NCBI RefSeq assembly: GCF_002210435.1
Contig: NZ_MZMV01000006.1
Span: 1 to 64,000, forward strand
Direction of reading: 5' to 3'
Length of the DNA stretch: 64,000 bases
Source of the DNA: Micromonospora wenchangensis
Lineage (GTDB): Bacteria; Actinomycetota; Actinomycetes; Mycobacteriales; Micromonosporaceae
Shown: positions 42,323 to 51,136 of the stretch, piece after piece
Position numbering within the stretch: the first letter of the stretch is position 1
Layout of the letters: the number at the start of each line of letters is the position of its first letter
Notes under the pieces: generated by a model
The model's input: only the letters and a program-made list of their open reading frames with translations
Told to the model about the DNA's origin: nothing
The model's database searches: none
Made by a program: the position numbers and the translations under genes

Positions 42323-42877
42323 TCAGGCCGCTGCGTCATCGCCCGACGGGGCGGTGCGGCGCAGTTCGCGTAGGACGCCGTGGCGGTGCAGGGCCCAGGT
42401 GAGGCGGGGAACGCTCGGGTGCCGGACGAACAGCACGGCGGCGCGACGGAGCAGGCCGACCCGGTTGGCGTCCACCCGGCTCTCGACCGTCTGCCAGAGC
42501 AGCGCGCGCACCCGGGCGTCGTCCAGCACGGCGCGTACCTCACGCCGCACCCGGGGGTCCTCGGCCGCCGAGGTGATCGCGGCAGCCTGACCCGGTCTGT
42601 CGGCACGCGGTCGCACCACCGCCGCGAGGAGCGGGCGGCGTACCTCGTCGCGTTCCAGCAGCAGCAACACCGCCTCCCGGATCTCGGTCGTGTCCAGGCT
42701 GGACCGCAGCAACCGCAGCAGGCTGCGTTCCACCTCGTGGTCGTGCTTCGGAACGGAGAACGCGGCCAGGAGCAGCGCCACCTCGTCGAGGTCGACGACG
42801 TGGCGCACCCCGTCGCGGAACTCCGGCAGGCCCCAGGCGGCCTGCAACGCCGTCACGAGATCGCGGTTCACGTCCAC
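42323..42877 (-). CDS. All-helical hypothetical protein
   Basis: A 184-residue protein predicted fully helical (VNRDLVTALQAAWGLPEF, EVERSLLRLLRSSLDTTEIREAVLL, DPRVRREVRAVLDDARVRALL). Pairs of similar helices suggest a HEAT- or ARM-like short repeat array. No family is recognised. It lies 26 bases upstream of the Imm7 gene on the same strand and may be expressed with it. Confidence 0.7.
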   Translation of the reverse strand: MDVNRDLVTALQAAWGLPEFRDGVRHVVDLDEVALLLAAFSVPKHDHEVERSLLRLLRSSLDTTEIREAVLLLLERDEVRRPLLAAVVRPRADRPGQAAAITSAAEDPRVRREVRAVLDDARVRALLWQTVESRVDANRVGLLRRAAVLFVRHPSVPRLTWALHRHGVLRELRRTAPSGDDAAA

Positions 42878-42988
42878 CGGCTACCCGCAACCGGCAACCG
42901 GTGAAACCCGGACCCGTCGATCCACCGGGCCGACCTGATGCGGTTGATCCGGCGGGCCGCGACCGGGTAAGGGTGGTCCGCGTCCGGG

Positions 42989-43723
42989 TCAGGCGGCGGC
43001 CTGCCGGGGGCAGAGCATCGGGTGCAGCAGCCGGGACAACTCGTCGACGTCGGCGACGGGTCGTCCGAAGCTCACCCTCGCCCGTCGGGCCGCGCCGGGC
43101 CGACCGTACGCGACCGTCAGGCCGTACCTGTCGATCCGGACCACCCGGGGCGACTCGGCACCGGAAAGCTTCAACTGCCGGCGCAGGTGGGCCGCGACCT
43201 GCTCGGCGTGGTGGTCGGCCAGGTCGGCCACCAGGTCGGCCTCGGCCGCGTGCAGCGGGTCGGGCTCGGCCTTCGCGTACGCCTGCGGATCGATCAGCCG
43301 CGTCGCGCCGGCACGTTCCCAGCGGGCCTCGCTCACCGCGAACCGGTGCAGCGCGAACCGGCTGCCCACGTCGAGCAGGTCACCTGTCGGTCGGACGGCG
43401 GCGAAGTCCATTGCGGCCTGTCGTGCCTCGTCGCCGTCGAGGGGTTCGGCCCAGCCGGACAGCCAGGCCCGGCCGAGCGACGGCGCGCCGGCGGTGGGCG
43501 GCAGGTCGAGCACGTCGAGGACCGTGGCGACGTCGGTGTCCCCGGTGGGTGGGGTGAGCGCCGTGGCGAGGTCGCCGGGCACCGGCACCAGCAGCAGCAC
43601 CCGGCCCTGCGGGTCGGTGGCGTGCCGGACCTGCTGGGGGCCGGGGGTGCGGGCCAGGTGAGCGAGGGCGGGCAGGTGGCCCGCGACGAGGGTGCGCACG
43701 ATCTCCGCCGGGCTGGGTCGCAT
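42989..43723 (-). CDS. DUF2470 protein, HugZ-like haem/iron utilisation
   Basis: A 244-residue protein. The N-terminal part (VLLLVPVPGDLATAL, FALHRFAVSEARWER-like region) resembles the split-barrel of pyridoxamine oxidase-like HugZ proteins. The C-terminus, about 155-240, is a DUF2470 domain (HAAEADLVADLADHHAEQV, VVRIDRYGLTVAYG). Such proteins degrade or handle haem in iron-starved cells. An IdeR-like box lies 18 bases upstream of its start, shared with the divergent S4 gene, in keeping with an iron-regulated role. Confidence 0.8.
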   Translation of the reverse strand: MRPSPAEIVRTLVAGHLPALAHLARTPGPQQVRHATDPQGRVLLLVPVPGDLATALTPPTGDTDVATVLDVLDLPPTAGAPSLGRAWLSGWAEPLDGDEARQAAMDFAAVRPTGDLLDVGSRFALHRFAVSEARWERAGATRLIDPQAYAKAEPDPLHAAEADLVADLADHHAEQVAAHLRRQLKLSGAESPRVVRIDRYGLTVAYGRPGAARRARVSFGRPVADVDELSRLLHPMLCPRQAAA

Positions 43724-43741
43724 GATCCCGATCTCCTCAAT

Positions 43742-43760
43742 GTAGGTTAGCCTTACCTAA
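43742..43760. promoter_or_regulatory. IdeR/DtxR-type iron box (16 of 19 matches)
   Basis: GTAGGTTAGCCTTACCTAA matches the iron-box consensus TTAGGTTAGGCTAACCTAA at 16 of 19 positions. It lies between the divergent DUF2470 gene (start 43723) and rpsD (start 43797). Repression by an iron-loaded DtxR-family protein of one or both is expected. Confidence 0.8.
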
Positions 43761-43796
43761 CTCGTAGGCTAGACCATCCGATCGGAGACGTCGAAC

Positions 43797-44405
43797 GTGA
43801 ACCACCCCCGTCCCAAGGCCCGGCTCTCCCGTGCCCTCGGCATCCCGCTGACCCGCAAGTGCGTGCGCTACTTCGAGCGGCGTCCCTACCCACCGGGCGT
43901 GCACGGCCGCAACCGGCGCAAGACCTCCGACTACCAGGTGCGGCTGCTGGAGAAGCAGCGGCTGCGCCACCAGTACAACGTCAGCGAGGCCCAGCTGCGC
44001 CGGACGTTCGACGAGGCCGCCCGGGGCGTCGGGAAGACCGGCGAGTCGCTGGTCGCCCTCCTGGAACGGCGACTCGACGCGGTGGTGCTGCGGGCCGGGC
44101 TGGCCCGCAGCATCTACCAGGCACGTCAGCTCGTCGGGCACGGCCACTTCAGCGTCGACGGACGCAAGGTCGACCGGCCCTCGTACCGGCTGCGGCCCGG
44201 CCAGGTGGTCGCGGTACGCGAGCGCAGCCGCGCCCTGCCGCCGTTCCAGCTCGCCGCCGCCGGCGCGCACGCCGACGACCGCCCCCGGCCGTACCTGTCG
44301 GTGGAGCTGACCGGGCTGCGCGTCACCCTGCTGCGCGAGCCCGCCCGGCACGAGGTCCCGGTGATCTGCGACGAGCAGCTCGTGGTCGAGTTCTACTCCC
44401 GCTGA
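43797..44405 (+). CDS. rpsD: 30S ribosomal protein S4, standalone copy at an iron-regulated locus
   Basis: A 202-residue S4 protein of the cysteine-free actinobacterial type: RALGIPLTRKCVRYFERRPYPPGVHGR, DYQVRLLEKQRLRHQYNVSE, the S4 RNA-binding domain at about 95-160 (RLDAVVLRAGLARSIYQARQL) and the conserved end VICDEQLVVEFYSR. S4 nucleates 30S assembly. The gene stands alone, not with rpsM-rpsK-rpoA, and directly follows an IdeR-like box, so it may be an iron-starvation paralogue; some actinomycetes have only a detached rpsD, so this needs the whole genome. GTG 43797 has CGGAG upstream. Confidence 0.9.
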   Translation: MNHPRPKARLSRALGIPLTRKCVRYFERRPYPPGVHGRNRRKTSDYQVRLLEKQRLRHQYNVSEAQLRRTFDEAARGVGKTGESLVALLERRLDAVVLRAGLARSIYQARQLVGHGHFSVDGRKVDRPSYRLRPGQVVAVRERSRALPPFQLAAAGAHADDRPRPYLSVELTGLRVTLLREPARHEVPVICDEQLVVEFYSR

Positions 44406-46246
44406 GCGGTCTGCGGCGACCCGGTCCACCGCGCGTGCCGCCGGTGCGGCACCGGCGGGTCGCCGCCGGCCACCACGGACACCGGCGCGTCGCCGGCCCG
44501 GGTCGGCGACGCGCCGGCGCGGGCGGTCCACGCCGCCCACAGGCGGGCATAGCTGCCGCCCGCCGTGACCAGGTCGGCGTGTGGCCCGCTCTCGACGATC
44601 CCGCCGTGTTCCATGACGACGACGTGGTCCGCGGTCACGGCCTGGGTGAGGCGGTGGGCGACGACCAGGGCGGTGCGCCCCGCCAACGCCGCGGCGGCGG
44701 CCTGTTCGAGATCGCGCGCACCCGCGCTGCCGGCTTCCGCGGTCGCCTCGTCCAGCACCACGACCGCCGGGTCGAGCAGCACCACCCGGGCGAGCGCCAA
44801 CTGCTGTGCCTGCGCCGCGGTCAGCGGGTGGCCGCCCTCGCCGACCACGGTGTCCAACCCGTCGGGGAGGGCGAGCGCCCAGGACAGGGCACCGACCCGG
44901 TCCAGGGCTGCGGTGAGCTCCTGCGGCGAGGCCTCGGGGCGGGCCAGCCGCAGGTCCTCGGCGAGCGGGCCGGCGAACACGTGGGTCTCCTGACTGACCA
45001 GGGCGATCGTCCGGGCGGGCAGCTCGGGGACGGGGACGCCGCCCAGGGTGGCCACGCCGTGCCCGGGTCGCAGGACCCCGGCGGCGATCGACGCGACGGT
45101 GGTCTTCCCGGCACCGGTGGAGCCGACCAGCGCGACCACCCGGCCCGCCCCGACCCGCAGGGAGACGTCACGCAGCACCGGCGTGGCCCCGTCGTAGCTG
45201 AAGCTGACGCCGTCCAGCACCAGGTCGTGCGTCGCGGGCGCGGTGCCGCCCGCGCGACGGTCCGGGTCCGTGCCCAGCACCCCGACGAGACGGGCCAGGC
45301 TGGCCCCGGCGTCCTGCGCCTTGTCGAAGGTGACCATCAGTTGCAGGACCGGGCCGAACAGCCGGTGCAGCAGCAACGCCGCCGCCGACACCTCGCCGAG
45401 GGTCACCGCCCCCCGGCGTACGAGCAGGAACCCCACCACCAGCACCGCCCCGAGCGCGGCCAACTCCGCCCCGTTGATCCGTCCCACGAACCGGGTGTAG
45501 AGCGCGAACACGCTCGTCGAGAGGTCCCGGGCACGGGCGGAGGCGTCCGCGATGCCGGCGAGGTGGCGGTCCTCCAGCCGGTAGGCGTGCACCGTGCTGA
45601 CGCCCTGCACGCTCTCGACGAACCGCTGGGACCGGGACGCGATGGCGACCCGCTCGGCCGCGTAGGCCGGCGCGGCCCGGGGGAGGTACCACCGTGCGCC
45701 GAGCACGTAGAGCGGGACGGCGACCGCGCCGGCCAGCCCGAGCCGCCAGTCGATGCCGACGATCGTGCCGAGGCTGATCGCCGCCAGCAACAGGGCCGAG
45801 ACCAGGGTGGGCAGCACCTCGGTGACGGCCCGGTCGATGGCGCTGACGTCCGCGCCGACCCGCGAGACCAGGTCGCCCCGGCCCGCCCGGTCGAGCACCG
45901 CCACGGGCAGCCGCAGCGCGACGTCCAGGGTGCGTTCGCGCAGGTCGGCGAGGATGCCAGCACCCAACCGGCGGATCAGGTGGGCGCTGACGCCGGTGGC
46001 CGCACCACCGACGACCGCGGCGGTCACGATGAGCACGGCGACCGGGACGAGCACACCGGTGCCGCCCCCGGCGCGGACCCGGTCGACCAGCAGGCCGAAG
46101 GCGTAGGCGGGAACGATGGCGGTGGCGGCGGCGAGCAGCCCGACGACCAGCGTGCCGACGGCGACGGCCCGGCGGGCCCGCAGTTGCGCGCCGAGCCACG
46201 CCCTGCTCTCGCGGGGGCTGGCCACGGGCAGGGTCGGGGACGTCAC
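44393..46246 (-). CDS. ABC exporter-fold half-transporter (iron locus, subunit 2)
   Basis: A 617-residue half-transporter with six helices in residues about 25-315 and an ATPase after 350. Walker A ALVGSTGAGKTTVAS and Walker B VVVLDEATAEAG with the catalytic Glu are intact, but the signature is degenerate (LTAAQAQQL). The GTG start overlaps the stop of the first subunit. With the previous gene it forms a heterodimer resembling siderophore transporters of the IrtAB type or siderophore exporters. Its last 13 bases overlap the end of rpsD on the opposite strand. Confidence 0.88.
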   Translation of the reverse strand: MTSPTLPVASPRESRAWLGAQLRARRAVAVGTLVVGLLAAATAIVPAYAFGLLVDRVRAGGGTGVLVPVAVLIVTAAVVGGAATGVSAHLIRRLGAGILADLRERTLDVALRLPVAVLDRAGRGDLVSRVGADVSAIDRAVTEVLPTLVSALLLAAISLGTIVGIDWRLGLAGAVAVPLYVLGARWYLPRAAPAYAAERVAIASRSQRFVESVQGVSTVHAYRLEDRHLAGIADASARARDLSTSVFALYTRFVGRINGAELAALGAVLVVGFLLVRRGAVTLGEVSAAALLLHRLFGPVLQLMVTFDKAQDAGASLARLVGVLGTDPDRRAGGTAPATHDLVLDGVSFSYDGATPVLRDVSLRVGAGRVVALVGSTGAGKTTVASIAAGVLRPGHGVATLGGVPVPELPARTIALVSQETHVFAGPLAEDLRLARPEASPQELTAALDRVGALSWALALPDGLDTVVGEGGHPLTAAQAQQLALARVVLLDPAVVVLDEATAEAGSAGARDLEQAAAAALAGRTALVVAHRLTQAVTADHVVVMEHGGIVESGPHADLVTAGGSYARLWAAWTARAGASPTRAGDAPVSVVAGGDPPVPHRRHARWTGSPQTAQRE

Positions 46247-47928
46247 CGCAGCACCGCCCGGCGGTAGCTGTCGTCGTGGGTGACGAGTTCGGCGTGCGCG
46301 CCCTCGGCGGCGACGACGCCGTCGGCCACGAACACGACCCGGTCGGTGGCGGCGAGCAACGTCGGACTGCTGGTGATGACGACGGTGCCGTACCCGCCGT
46401 CCGACCCGTGGCGCAGCGACCGGATGCCGTCGGCGACGGCCTGTTCGGTGACCGCGTCGACGGCGGTGGTCGGGTCGTGCAGGACCAGCAGCGGCGGTCC
46501 GGCGAGCAGTGCGCGGGCGAGCGCGACGCGTTGGCGCTGGCCACCGGAGAGGTTCGCGCCGCGTTCGGTGACCGGCATGCCCAGGCCCGCCGGATGCAGG
46601 TGCGCCACCTCGTCGGCGGCAGCGGCGCGCAGTGCCTCGTCGAGCCGTCCGCCGTCGTCGTGCGGGGCGACGTTCGTGGCGAGGGTGCCGCTGAACAGGT
46701 CGGTGCGGTGCGGTTCGCTGTGCAGCAGGTGGCGCGCCCGGTCCCGGTCCACGGTCTCCAGGCGTTCGCCGCCGAGCAGGACGTCACCCGAATGGCCGTC
46801 GGGCACCGCCAGCAGCCGAGCCAGCGCCTCGGCGTCCGCCGGCCGGGAGGCCACCACGCCGACGAACTCCCCGGCGCGGACGTGCAGGTGCAGACCGGCC
46901 AGCGGGCCGTACGTCACGTCGGTCAGGCGCAGCTCGCACCCGTCGGGCGCGGCGGTGCCCGGCGGCAGGACCACGTCAGCCCGCAGGACGGCGGCGACCC
47001 GGTCCGCCGCCGCGCGGGCGGCAGCCGTCCAGCCGGGGACGACCGCGAGCACGCCGAACGGTTCGACGAGGAACTGTGCGGAGCCGATCACCGTGATGAA
47101 CTGGCCGACGGTGATGCGGCCGGTCAGCGCGAACCAGCCCGCCAGGAGCGCGATGCCCCCGGCCAGCAGGTTGCTCAGCATGGTGGACGCGCCCAGGTAC
47201 GCGTTCTGGGTCCGGGAGGCGCGCAGCGTGGCCGCCAGGCTGCGGCGGCTCACCCGGCGGTACCGCTGCGCTGCGGCGTCCTGCGCGCCGATGCCGCGCA
47301 GCGGGCGCAGCCCGGTGACCAGGTCGGTGGCGAGCGCGCTGGCCCGACCGGCCTGGTCCTGCTGTTCCCTGACCCGCCTGGCGATCAGCGGGGCGGTGCG
47401 GGTGAGGACCGCCAGCACGACCGGGATGGCGATCAGCACGGTCAGCCCGAGCGGCGTCGAGATCAGCAGCAGCGCGACCGCGCTGACCGTGACCGCCACC
47501 AGCGCGCTGGTGACCCGCGGGATGTGGTCGAGCAGGTAGGAGGTGTACTCGGCGTCGGTGGTGGTGACCGCGAGCAGGTCGCCGGTGTGCCGCCCGGTGC
47601 GCAGCACGCGCGGGTGGAGGATCTTCGCCGCCAGTTCGACCCGCAGTTGGTGGCCCTCCTCGGCGATGGCCCGTTGCAGGTGCCGCGCGCCGAAGCGGTA
47701 CGTCACCACCAGGACGAGATAGACCAGCGCCAGGGTCGCGGTCCAGCCGAGCAGCGCGGTCACCGCGCCGGTGGCCACGGCCCGGTCGACGATGACGCCG
47801 ATGAGGATCGGCACCAGGGCCGCGCAGAGCTGGTAGACGCCGGCCAGTGCCGTGCCGGTCCAGAGGCGTCGCCCGTTGCGGGCGACCGCCCGGCGCAGGA
47901 CGGCAGCGCCGGTACTTACCTTGCTCAC
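46243..47928 (-). CDS. ABC exporter-fold half-transporter (iron locus, subunit 1, degenerate ATP site)
   Basis: A 561-residue half-transporter with six helices in residues about 20-290. Its ATPase domain lacks a Walker A loop (GVVASRPADAEALARL at that place) and the catalytic Glu (LLVLHDPTTAVD), but keeps a perfect signature NLSGGQRQRVALARAL. This exactly complements the partner gene, so one composite ATP site works. GTG 47928 has a GGGGG stretch upstream. The shared IdeR-like box at 47986-48004 predicts induction under iron limitation together with the siderophore importer. Confidence 0.88.
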   Translation of the reverse strand: MSKVSTGAAVLRRAVARNGRRLWTGTALAGVYQLCAALVPILIGVIVDRAVATGAVTALLGWTATLALVYLVLVVTYRFGARHLQRAIAEEGHQLRVELAAKILHPRVLRTGRHTGDLLAVTTTDAEYTSYLLDHIPRVTSALVAVTVSAVALLLISTPLGLTVLIAIPVVLAVLTRTAPLIARRVREQQDQAGRASALATDLVTGLRPLRGIGAQDAAAQRYRRVSRRSLAATLRASRTQNAYLGASTMLSNLLAGGIALLAGWFALTGRITVGQFITVIGSAQFLVEPFGVLAVVPGWTAAARAAADRVAAVLRADVVLPPGTAAPDGCELRLTDVTYGPLAGLHLHVRAGEFVGVVASRPADAEALARLLAVPDGHSGDVLLGGERLETVDRDRARHLLHSEPHRTDLFSGTLATNVAPHDDGGRLDEALRAAAADEVAHLHPAGLGMPVTERGANLSGGQRQRVALARALLAGPPLLVLHDPTTAVDAVTEQAVADGIRSLRHGSDGGYGTVVITSSPTLLAATDRVVFVADGVVAAEGAHAELVTHDDSYRRAVLR

Positions 47929-47985
47929 TACGTAGAACCCCCTGGTCAACGGCTCAGGAACGTGGAGTACTTTACCGATCAAGTT

Positions 47986-48004
47986 TTAGGTAAGCCTGTC
48001 CTTA
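47986..48004. promoter_or_regulatory. IdeR/DtxR-type iron box (14 of 19 matches)
   Basis: TTAGGTAAGCCTGTCCTTA matches the iron-box consensus at 14 of 19 positions. It sits between the divergent ABC exporter-fold operon (start 47928) and the siderophore-binding lipoprotein gene (start 48028). Confidence 0.7.
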
Positions 48005-48027
48005 CTATGTGAGTTGGAGTACTCCGC

Positions 48028-49065
48028 ATGCGCCCCACCCGGCTGCTCACCGGCATCGTCGCGGTCGCCACCACGCTCGCCCTCGCCGCCTGCGGCGGGT
48101 CCGCCGGCACCGACGAGGAGCCCGCCGCGTCCGGGTCCGCGACGGCGACCTTCCCGCTGACCGTCACCCACGCGCTGGGCACCACCACGATCGCGAAGAA
48201 GCCCGAGCGGGTCGCCACCGTCAACTGGGCCAACCACGAGGTCCCCCTCGCCCTGGGCGTCGTCCCGGTCGGCTACGCCAAGGCCAACTTCGGCGACGAG
48301 GACGGCGACGGGCTGCTGCCCTGGGACGCCGCGCGGCTCAAGGAACTCGGCGCGTCGACCCCGGTGCTGTTCGACGAGACCGACGGCATCGACTTCGAGG
48401 CGGTGGCGAACACCAGACCGGACGTCATCCTCGCCGCCTACTCCGGCCTGACCAAGCAGGACTACGACACCCTGACGAAGATCGCGCCGGTCGTCGCGTA
48501 CCCGCAGGCGCCCTGGGCCACGTCCTGGCGCGACAGCATCAAACTGGAGAGCAGGGCCCTCGGCCTGGCCGCCGAGGGCGACGCGCTGATCGCGAAGATC
48601 GAGAAGCAGATGAAGGACGAGGCGGCCCGCTACCCGAAGCTGGCCGGCCGGTCGGTGATGTTCCTGACCCACCTCGACCCGACCGACCTCAGCAAGATCA
48701 GCTTCTACACCACGAACGACACCCGGGCCCAGTTCTTCACCGACCTCGGCATGACCCACCCGGAGAGCATCGCGAAGGCCTCCGCGACGACCAAGGAGTT
48801 CAGCCTCACCCAGAGCGCCGAGCAGGTGCAGAACCTCAGCGACGTGGACATCATCGTGACCTACGGCGACGCCGACGGCACCACCCTGGCCACCCTCCAG
48901 AAGGACCCGCTGCTGTCCAAGATCCCGGCGATCAGGCGCGGCTCCTTCGTCTCCCTGCCCGGCAGCACCCCCGTCGCCACCGCCGCCAACCCGACGCCGC
49001 TCGGCGTCTCGTACGTCCTCAAGGACTACGTCGACCTGCTCGGCAAAGCCGCCGACAAGCTCTGA
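48028..49065 (+). CDS. Iron-siderophore ABC transporter substrate-binding lipoprotein
   Basis: A 345-residue lipoprotein: signal peptide with lipobox LALAAC (Cys22), then the periplasmic-binding fold of the FecB/FepB group (TTTIAKKPERVATVNWANHEV, LALGVVPVGYAKANFG, DVILAAYSGLTKQDYDTLTKIAPVVAYP, VDIIVTYG). It captures a ferric siderophore, probably a hydroxamate or catecholate type, outside the membrane. It starts a four-gene importer operon and is controlled by the IdeR-like box 24 bases upstream. Confidence 0.92.
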   Translation: MRPTRLLTGIVAVATTLALAACGGSAGTDEEPAASGSATATFPLTVTHALGTTTIAKKPERVATVNWANHEVPLALGVVPVGYAKANFGDEDGDGLLPWDAARLKELGASTPVLFDETDGIDFEAVANTRPDVILAAYSGLTKQDYDTLTKIAPVVAYPQAPWATSWRDSIKLESRALGLAAEGDALIAKIEKQMKDEAARYPKLAGRSVMFLTHLDPTDLSKISFYTTNDTRAQFFTDLGMTHPESIAKASATTKEFSLTQSAEQVQNLSDVDIIVTYGDADGTTLATLQKDPLLSKIPAIRRGSFVSLPGSTPVATAANPTPLGVSYVLKDYVDLLGKAADKL

Positions 49066-50105
49066 TGACCGCTCTGACGACATCCGGGCCGGACGTCGCC
49101 CCGCGGCGACGCCCGGCCCGGACGCGGCTGACCTGGCTCCTGGTCGTCCTCGCCGCGCTGGCCCTGACCCTGGTCGCGTCGGTGGCCTTCGGTTCCCGGA
49201 TCGTCGGCTGGGCCGACATCACCGCCGCGCTCGGCGGCGCCCAGGACACCCTCGACCAGGCGGCCGTGGTCAAACGCCTGCCCCGTACGGTGCTCGCGGC
49301 CCTCGTCGGCGCGGCCCTGGCCCTCTCCGGCGCCGTGATGCAGGGCGTCACCCGCAATCCGCTCGCCGACCCGGGCATCCTCGGGGTGAACATGGGCGCG
49401 ATGCTGGCCATCGCGGTCGGCATGGCCACCGTCGGCCTGTACACCGCCACCGCGTACATCTGGGTCGCCATCGCCGGGGCGGCGGTGTCCTCGCTGTTCG
49501 TCTACGCGGTCGGCTCGCTCGGTCGCGGCGGCGCGACCCCGCTCAAGATCGCCCTGGCCGGGGCGGCCACCTCCGCCGCCCTCGCCTCGCTGGTCGCCGC
49601 GGTCGTGCTGCCCCGCGGCGACATCGCCGAGAACTTCCAGTCCTGGCAGGTCGGCGGCGTCGGCGGGGCCAGCTGGGACAGCATCGGCCAGGTCCTGCCG
49701 TTCCTGCTCGCCGGGCTGGCCGTCTGCCTGCTGTGCGCCCGGGCGCTGAACTCCCTCGCGCTCGGCGACGACCTCGCCGCCGGTCTCGGCGAACGCGTCG
49801 CCCTGGTGCGGGGGATCGCCGCCGCCGGCGCGGTGGTGCTCTGCGGCGCGGCCACCGCGGTCGCCGGACCGATCGCCTTCGTCGGCCTGGTCGTGCCGCA
49901 CCTGTGCCGACTGCTCGTCGGGCTCGACCACCGCTGGCTGCTGCCGTTCGTGACCCTGGTCGGCGCGGCGCTGCTGACCGTCGCGGACGTCGCCGGACGG
50001 GTGGTCAACCGCCCCGACGAGATCGAGGCCGGCATCATCACCGCCCTGATCGGCGCACCCTTCTTCATCTACATCGTCCGCCGGCAGAAGGTACGCGAAC
50101 TGTGA
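49065..50105 (+). CDS. FecCD-family siderophore permease, subunit 1
   Basis: A 346-residue permease with about nine or ten helices: LTWLLVVLAALALTLVASVAF, LPRTVLAALVGAALALSGAVMQGVTRNPLADPGILGVN (the FecCD signature), then GPIAFVGLVVPHLCRLLVGLDHRW (the ATPase-contact loop) and PDEIEAGIITALIGAPFFIYIV at the end. One-base overlap with the lipoprotein gene (TGATG). Confidence 0.92.
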   Translation: MTALTTSGPDVAPRRRPARTRLTWLLVVLAALALTLVASVAFGSRIVGWADITAALGGAQDTLDQAAVVKRLPRTVLAALVGAALALSGAVMQGVTRNPLADPGILGVNMGAMLAIAVGMATVGLYTATAYIWVAIAGAAVSSLFVYAVGSLGRGGATPLKIALAGAATSAALASLVAAVVLPRGDIAENFQSWQVGGVGGASWDSIGQVLPFLLAGLAVCLLCARALNSLALGDDLAAGLGERVALVRGIAAAGAVVLCGAATAVAGPIAFVGLVVPHLCRLLVGLDHRWLLPFVTLVGAALLTVADVAGRVVNRPDEIEAGIITALIGAPFFIYIVRRQKVREL

Positions 50106-51136
50106 GCACCACGACCCTGGCGGCCGTCACCCGCGGCCGGGTCCGGCGTGACCGACGACGCCGCGCCGTGCTCGCCGCGCTCACCCTGGCGGTGGCCGCG
50201 ATGGTCGTCGTCTCGCTGATGGTCGGGCGGACCTTCTACCCGGCCGGCGACGTGCTGCGGGTGATCCTCGGCGAGACCGTGCCCGGAGCGTCGTTCACCG
50301 TGGGCGAACTCCGGCTGCCCCGCACGGTCCTGGCCCTGGCGACCGGCCTCTGCTTCGGCATGGGCGGGGTCACCTTCCAGACCATGATGCGCAACCCGCT
50401 CGCGAGCCCCGACATCATCGGCATCAGCTCGGCCGCGAGCGCCGCCGCGGCCTTCGCCATCATCGTGCTCGGCCTCGGCGAGACCGGCGTCGCGGTCTTC
50501 GCCATCGTCGCCGCGCTCGGCGTCGCCGTGCTCATCTACCTGCTGTCGTTCACCGACGGTGTGGCCGGCACCCGGCTGGTGCTGATCGGTATCGGCATCG
50601 CCGCCATGCTCAACAGCGCCACCGCGTACATCCTCAACCAGGCCGGCCAGTGGGACCTGCAGGCGGCGACCCGCTGGCTCAACGGCAGCCTCAACGGCTC
50701 CACCTGGGACGAGACCCTTCCGGTGCTGGCCGCCCTGGCCGTGTTCGGTCCGGTGCTGCTGAGCCGGGCCCGCAGCCTGACCATGCTGCAACTCGGCGAC
50801 GACACCGCCGCGGCGCTCGGCACCCGGCTGGAACGTACCCGGCTGGTGGCGATCGTCGCGGCCGTCGGTCTGATCGCGTTCGCCACCTCGGCCACCGGGC
50901 CGATCGCGTTCGTGGCCTTCCTGGCCGGGCCGATCGCCGCCAGGCTCGTCGGGGCCGGCGGCTCACCGCTGCTGCCGTCCGCCCTCGTCGGCGCGCTGCT
51001 GGTGCTGGTCGCCGACTTCCTCGGCCAGTTCGCCTTCGACATCCGCTTCCCGGTGGGGGTGGTCACCGGGGTGCTCGGTGCCCCGTACCTCATCTACCTG
51101 CTCGTCCGCACGAACCGCGCCGGAGGCTCGCTGTGA
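50102..51136 (+). CDS. FecCD-family siderophore permease, subunit 2
   Basis: A 344-residue permease, partner of the preceding one: LRLPRTVLALATGLCFGMGGVTFQTMMRNPLASPDIIGIS, GPIAFVAFLAGPIAARLVG and FPVGVVTGVLGAPYLIYLL. The GTG start overlaps the previous stop (GTGA). The two subunits form the membrane channel of the ferric-siderophore importer. Confidence 0.92.
   Translation: MSTTTLAAVTRGRVRRDRRRRAVLAALTLAVAAMVVVSLMVGRTFYPAGDVLRVILGETVPGASFTVGELRLPRTVLALATGLCFGMGGVTFQTMMRNPLASPDIIGISSAASAAAAFAIIVLGLGETGVAVFAIVAALGVAVLIYLLSFTDGVAGTRLVLIGIGIAAMLNSATAYILNQAGQWDLQAATRWLNGSLNGSTWDETLPVLAALAVFGPVLLSRARSLTMLQLGDDTAAALGTRLERTRLVAIVAAVGLIAFATSATGPIAFVAFLAGPIAARLVGAGGSPLLPSALVGALLVLVADFLGQFAFDIRFPVGVVTGVLGAPYLIYLLVRTNRAGGSL

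Noticed and set aside
43797..44405. Zinc-responsive (Zur) ribosomal paralogue
   Set aside because: The upstream element matches the DtxR/IdeR iron box, not the Zur palindrome, though the paralogue logic is similar.
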